In this document: positions 4,502 to 7,247 of the stretch, piece by piece
Layout: each line of letters opens with the position of its first letter
Numbering within the stretch: the first letter of the stretch is position 1
Source of the DNA: an uncultured Eubacteriales bacterium
GTDB lineage: Bacteria; Bacillota; Clostridia; Peptostreptococcales; Anaerovoracaceae
Direction of reading: 5' to 3'
Assembly (NCBI GenBank): GCA_902797345.1
Contig: CADBSL010000082.1
Coordinates: forward strand, 1-7,247
DNA: 7,247 bases
Notes under the pieces: generated by a model
What the model saw: the letters and a program-made list of their open reading frames with translations, nothing else
Databases searched by the model: none
What the model was told of the DNA's origin: nothing
Position numbers and translations under genes: made by a program

Positions 4502-6724
4502 ATGACGGAACGGAAAGGCTGTATCGAGGATATCATATTCTATAACGAAGAAAACGGCTACCTGGTGGCGGCGGTGTCGGATGAATCCGGCGAAGAAGGC
4601 ATCGTCACCGGGAATCTGCCAATGGCCCGGGAGGGCAGCACCTATGTGTTTTTTGGCGAGGATATGATCCATCCGAAGTACGGCATCCAGTTCCGTTTCG
4701 ACAGCTATAAGGAAGTGGTGCCGGAGACTGAATCCGGCATCATCGCTTTTTTGTCCTCCGGTGCAGTCCGGGGGATCGGCCGGAAAACGGCGGAGCTCAT
4801 CGTGGCCCGATTTGGGAAAGAGACCCTGACCATAATGGAGAAAGACCCCCGGCGGCTCCTGGAGGTGGAGGGCATCGGCGAAAAGAAGCTGGAAGCCATC
4901 CGGGAGAGCTTCGGGAAGCATATCGAACTCAGCGCCATCATCATGTTCCTGCAGGAAAACGGGATCTCCACGTCCTATGCGGGACGGATCTTTCGGCGGT
5001 ATGGCGACCAGGCCGTGAGCCTGATCCGGGAGAATCCCTACCGGCTGGCGGACGAGATCTGGGGAATCGGCTTTCGGACGGCGGACAACCTGGCGGAAAA
5101 ACTGGGGGTCGGCCGGGATTCCCGGGAACGGATCCGGGCCTGCGTGAAATATGTCCTGATGCTGGAAGCGGGCAACGGCCACACCTATCTGACCCTGGAG
5201 GAGCTGACCCAAAAGACCGCGGGCCTTTTGGAACTGAGCTCCGAGGAAGTGGAAGACGTGCTGCAGCCCATGGCCATTGAAGAAGAGGTGCGGATCGAAC
5301 GGCTGGACGGTCGGGTGTGCGTGTTCCTGATGAGCTATTATGAGGCAGAGACCCGGGTTTGCTCGGATCTGATCCGGTTGATCGGAGAGGAGCACCGGCC
5401 CCTGTTTGCGGATGTGGAGGGGTTGATCCTCCGGGCGGAGAGCCAGATGGGGATCCGGTTGGAAGAACAGCAGATCCGGGCGGTGGAGAGCGCGGCCAAC
5501 AACGGCGTCTGTGTGATCACCGGCGGGCCCGGCACCGGGAAGACCACCATCATGGGGACCATCGTCCGGATGTTTGCCGCAGGGGAATTCGAGATCGCTG
5601 TGGCGGCTCCTACCGGCCGGGCGGCGAAACGGATCACAGAGACTTCCGGGTTTGAAGCGAAGACCATCCACCGGCTGCTGGAATACTCCAGCCTGGGGGA
5701 AGGGGATGAGGGCATGTACTTTGCCCGCAATGAAGAGTCGCCTCTGGATGCGGACGTGGTGATCGTAGACGAAGCCTCCATGATCGATATCCTGCTCATG
5801 CAGGCCCTGCTTCGGGCAATGAAACCGGGTTCCCGGCTGATTCTGGTGGGCGATGCGGACCAGCTCCCACCCGTGGGCGCGGGGAACGTGCTTCGGGACA
5901 TCATCGACAGCGAGATCGTCCACACCGTCCAGCTGGACCGGATCTTCCGACAGGCGCAGGAGAGCCTGATCGTGGTGAACGCCCACCGGATCAACAAGGG
6001 GGAATACCCCTATTACAATGAAAAAGACAAGGATTTCTTCTTCCTGAAAAAAGGCGGGGACCAGCGGATCCTGGAGACGATCCTGGAATTGTGCAGGACC
6101 CGGCTGCCGGCCTATTATGAAGGACTGGACCCGGTTCGGGATATCCAGGTGATCTCCCCGGTGAAAAAGGGGATGACCGGGACGATCCACTTGAATCAGG
6201 CCCTGCAGGAGGCGCTGAACCCGCCCCGGGAAGACCTGGCGGAGAAGCAGCTGGGCAGCCGTCTGTTCCGGGAAGGGGACAAGGTGATGCAGATCCGGAA
6301 CAACTACGATATCGCCTGGCGGCGGATCGACGATTTTTCGGAAGGAGAAGGGATCTTCAACGGAGACATCGGATTCATCCACCGGATCGATCCGGAGATG
6401 AACGAGATCACCGTGATCTTTGACGAGAACCGGGCGGCGGTCTACGACGGGACCCGGTTCGATGAACTGGAATTGGCTTATGCGGTGACGGTCCACAAAA
6501 GCCAGGGCAGCGAGTACCCGGTGGTGGTGATGCCCATGACCTGGATCCCGCCGGTGATGGCCACTCGGAATCTCCTGTATACAGCCGTGACCCGGGCAAA
6601 GCAGCAGGTGACCCTGGTGGGAGATCCCTCCGTCATGAACCAGATGGTGGACAACAACCGGATCACCCAGCGAAATTCCGGCCTGAAAAGCCGGTTGAGG
6701 GTGTTTTTGGATTTTGAGATTTGA
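4502..6724 (+). CDS. recD2: RecD2-type SF1B DNA helicase
   Basis: A 740-residue 5'-3' ATP-dependent DNA helicase of the RecD2 class, which works without RecB/RecC in DNA repair and replication-fork maintenance. The N-terminal OB-like region (1-75) and tandem helix-hairpin-helix motifs (about 80-105 and 119-137, with GIGRKTAELI and GIGEKKLEAI) are diagnostic for RecD2 over RecD. Helicase motifs in order: Walker A GGPGTGKTT (341-349), motif Ia APTGRAAKR (369-377), Walker B VIVDEAS (420-426), motif III GDADQLPPVGAG (450-461), motif IV LDRIFRQ (478-484), GDIG (621-624), motif V VTVHKSQGSEYP (662-673) and motif VI YTAVTRAK (693-700). Everything is intact and the length is normal. The start is 3 bases after the yhaM stop, with GAGG at 4487-4490 as ribosome binding site. 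The final codons and the stop fall inside a heptamer repeat. Confidence 0.96.
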   Translation: MTERKGCIEDIIFYNEENGYLVAAVSDESGEEGIVTGNLPMAREGSTYVFFGEDMIHPKYGIQFRFDSYKEVVPETESGIIAFLSSGAVRGIGRKTAELIVARFGKETLTIMEKDPRRLLEVEGIGEKKLEAIRESFGKHIELSAIIMFLQENGISTSYAGRIFRRYGDQAVSLIRENPYRLADEIWGIGFRTADNLAEKLGVGRDSRERIRACVKYVLMLEAGNGHTYLTLEELTQKTAGLLELSSEEVEDVLQPMAIEEEVRIERLDGRVCVFLMSYYEAETRVCSDLIRLIGEEHRPLFADVEGLILRAESQMGIRLEEQQIRAVESAANNGVCVITGGPGTGKTTIMGTIVRMFAAGEFEIAVAAPTGRAAKRITETSGFEAKTIHRLLEYSSLGEGDEGMYFARNEESPLDADVVIVDEASMIDILLMQALLRAMKPGSRLILVGDADQLPPVGAGNVLRDIIDSEIVHTVQLDRIFRQAQESLIVVNAHRINKGEYPYYNEKDKDFFFLKKGGDQRILETILELCRTRLPAYYEGLDPVRDIQVISPVKKGMTGTIHLNQALQEALNPPREDLAEKQLGSRLFREGDKVMQIRNNYDIAWRRIDDFSEGEGIFNGDIGFIHRIDPEMNEITVIFDENRAAVYDGTRFDELELAYAVTVHKSQGSEYPVVVMPMTWIPPVMATRNLLYTAVTRAKQQVTLVGDPSVMNQMVDNNRITQRNSGLKSRLRVFLDFEI

Positions 6725-6742
6725 GTCTTAAGTCTTAAGTCT
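6716..6742 (+). repeat. Short heptamer tandem repeat over the recD2 stop codon
   Basis: A 7-base periodicity with unit AAGTCTT: two clean copies (6730-6736 and the partial 6737-6742), with GAGTCTT and GAGATTT as degenerate copies before them. The recD2 stop TGA (6722-6724) lies within the tract. The unit differs from that of the heptamer tract upstream of yhaM, but the period is the same. Confidence 0.65.
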
Positions 6743-6746
6743 GGAG

Positions 6747-6779
6747 AAAGATCCTTCGGCCTTTGGCCTCAGGATGACA
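6747..6779 (+). repeat. Intergenic hairpin repeat (ATCCT...AGGAT type)
   Basis: Imperfect inverted repeat: ATCCT (6751-6755) and GGCC (6758-6761) face GGCC (6765-6768) and AGGAT (6771-6775) across a TTT loop, with a TC/TC mismatch in the stem, followed by GACA. It closely resembles the GATCCTTCGGCC...CAGGATGACA repeat that I recall from many gut and environmental bacterial genomes; that recollection was not checked. No T-tract follows, so it is not an intrinsic terminator. Confidence 0.6.
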
Positions 6780-6805
6780 ATGGGGTGCCGGGAGAGAAGA
6801 TACTT

Positions 6806-6852
6806 GCCTCTCCCCTTTGGGGAGAGGTGTCAGCGTAGCTGACGGAGAGGGG
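6806..6852 (+). repeat. Intergenic double-hairpin repeat (CTCTCCCC...GGAGAGGGG type)
   Basis: Two adjacent perfect hairpins: CCTCTCCCC (6807-6815) with its complement at 6819-6827 across TTT, and GTCAGC (6829-6834) with GCTGAC (6838-6843) across GTA. GGAGAGGGG (6844-6852) ends the element and can also pair with the first arm. The layout resembles a dispersed repeat that I recall from gut Firmicutes genomes; not verified. The final GGAG (6844-6847) stands 7 bases before the comF ATG and is its probable ribosome binding site. Confidence 0.65.
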
Positions 6853-6854
6853 AA

Positions 6855-7247
6855 ATGAGATTGAAGATAGGGACATTTCTGATGGATATGGTGTTCCCGA
6901 AGGATATTTACTGTATTTCCTGCGGGGCTCCGATCAAAGGCGGAGATCCCATGAGCCTTTGCGAAGAATGTAAAAAGGAGATCCTGTACCGGCAGCCGCC
7001 GGTGTGCCGGAGATGCGGCCGGTTTACCTTCAAACCGGGGCCGGGATTCTGTGAAGGATGTGCGTCCCGGGAACCGGTGTACGACCGGGGTGTCGCAGCG
7101 ACGATTTACGAGGGGAATGTCCGGAAAATCATCTATGGATTGAAATACGGAGGAAAGGGATACCTGGCGGCAAATATCGCGGCGATCATGGAACCGGTAT
7201 TGCCTCCGGTGGATTCTTATGATATCATCGTACCGGTGCCGATGCAC
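6855..7247 (+). CDS. comF: ComF-family protein, N-terminal 131 residues
   Basis: Start of a ComF/GntX-type protein: an N-terminal zinc-ribbon region joined to a phosphoribosyltransferase-like domain, required for DNA uptake in naturally competent relatives but also common in non-competent Firmicutes. Two Cys4 knuckles are visible: C20-x2-C23 with C36-x2-C39, and C51-x2-C54 with C66-x2-C69. They are followed by the family's YDRGVAATIYEGNVRKIIYGLKY-like block (about 83-105; key residues Y83, Y93, K98, K104) and by IIVPVPMH at the window edge. The PRPP-binding loop and the C-terminus are missing because the window ends. Start at 6855 is favoured because the FLMDMVFP segment typical of family N-termini is then retained. 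An in-frame ATG at 6882 with AGGGA upstream is a second possibility. The gene follows three packed repeats with no visible promoter or terminator after recD2, so it may be read through from recD2. Confidence 0.92.
   Translation, partial: MRLKIGTFLMDMVFPKDIYCISCGAPIKGGDPMSLCEECKKEILYRQPPVCRRCGRFTFKPGPGFCEGCASREPVYDRGVAATIYEGNVRKIIYGLKYGGKGYLAANIAAIMEPVLPPVDSYDIIVPVPMH

Noticed and set aside
4499..6496. A 665-codon open frame on the minus strand opposite recD2.
   Set aside because: It is antisense to an intact helicase with every motif present, its translation is rich in P/R/H/Q with no family pattern, and GC-biased codons commonly leave such open frames.
6751..6827. Hairpins between recD2 and comF as intrinsic terminators.
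   Set aside because: Neither stem is followed by a T-tract on the + strand; they look like intergenic repeats.

Overview
This window looks like a stretch of a GC-rich Bacillota (Firmicutes) chromosome, most probably a clostridial-type anaerobe. The evidence is the gene set (a YdbC-type PC4 protein, a YhaM-type OB/HD exoribonuclease, RecD2 without RecB/RecC, and ComF), the strong AGGAGG-type ribosome binding sites, and the SLH (cell-wall anchoring) domains. All six genes read on the + strand; the first and the last run off the window.

Region 1 (1-2945) is the downstream part of a multidrug-efflux operon. It holds the C-terminal membrane half of an RND (HAE1-type) pump, a TetR-family regulator, and a secreted TolC-family protein with three N-terminal SLH repeats. 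Each gene overlaps the next by 8 bases, so translation is probably coupled. An adaptor (membrane-fusion) protein is expected upstream, outside the window. The TolC-like protein is the most unusual item. It keeps the helical-hairpin repeats that form the TolC tunnel, but the stretches where outer-membrane beta-strands normally sit are too short and do not look like beta-strands. I read it as a possible barrel-less efflux duct tethered to the cell wall, in a cell that may have no outer membrane.

Region 2 (2946-3312) is a single-gene unit: a recognisable sigma-A-type promoter, a 73-residue YdbC/PC4-family single-strand nucleic-acid-binding protein, and a clear intrinsic terminator.

Region 3 (3313-6724) starts with about 136 bases in which I see nothing. 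A tract of degenerate heptamer repeats follows and abuts an extended -10 promoter. Then come yhaM and recD2, only 3 bases apart and very probably co-transcribed.

Region 4 (6716-7247) holds three different intergenic repeat elements packed between recD2 and a truncated comF. The first (heptamers) includes the recD2 stop codon, and the last supplies the comF ribosome binding site. No intrinsic terminator is visible between recD2 and comF. The right half of the window is therefore a small neighbourhood of nucleic-acid handling genes (ssDNA binding, 3'-5' exonuclease, helicase, competence-related phosphoribosyltransferase-like protein), although only yhaM-recD2 has the spacing of a true operon. 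No tRNA, rRNA, CRISPR array or insertion-sequence transposase was seen.
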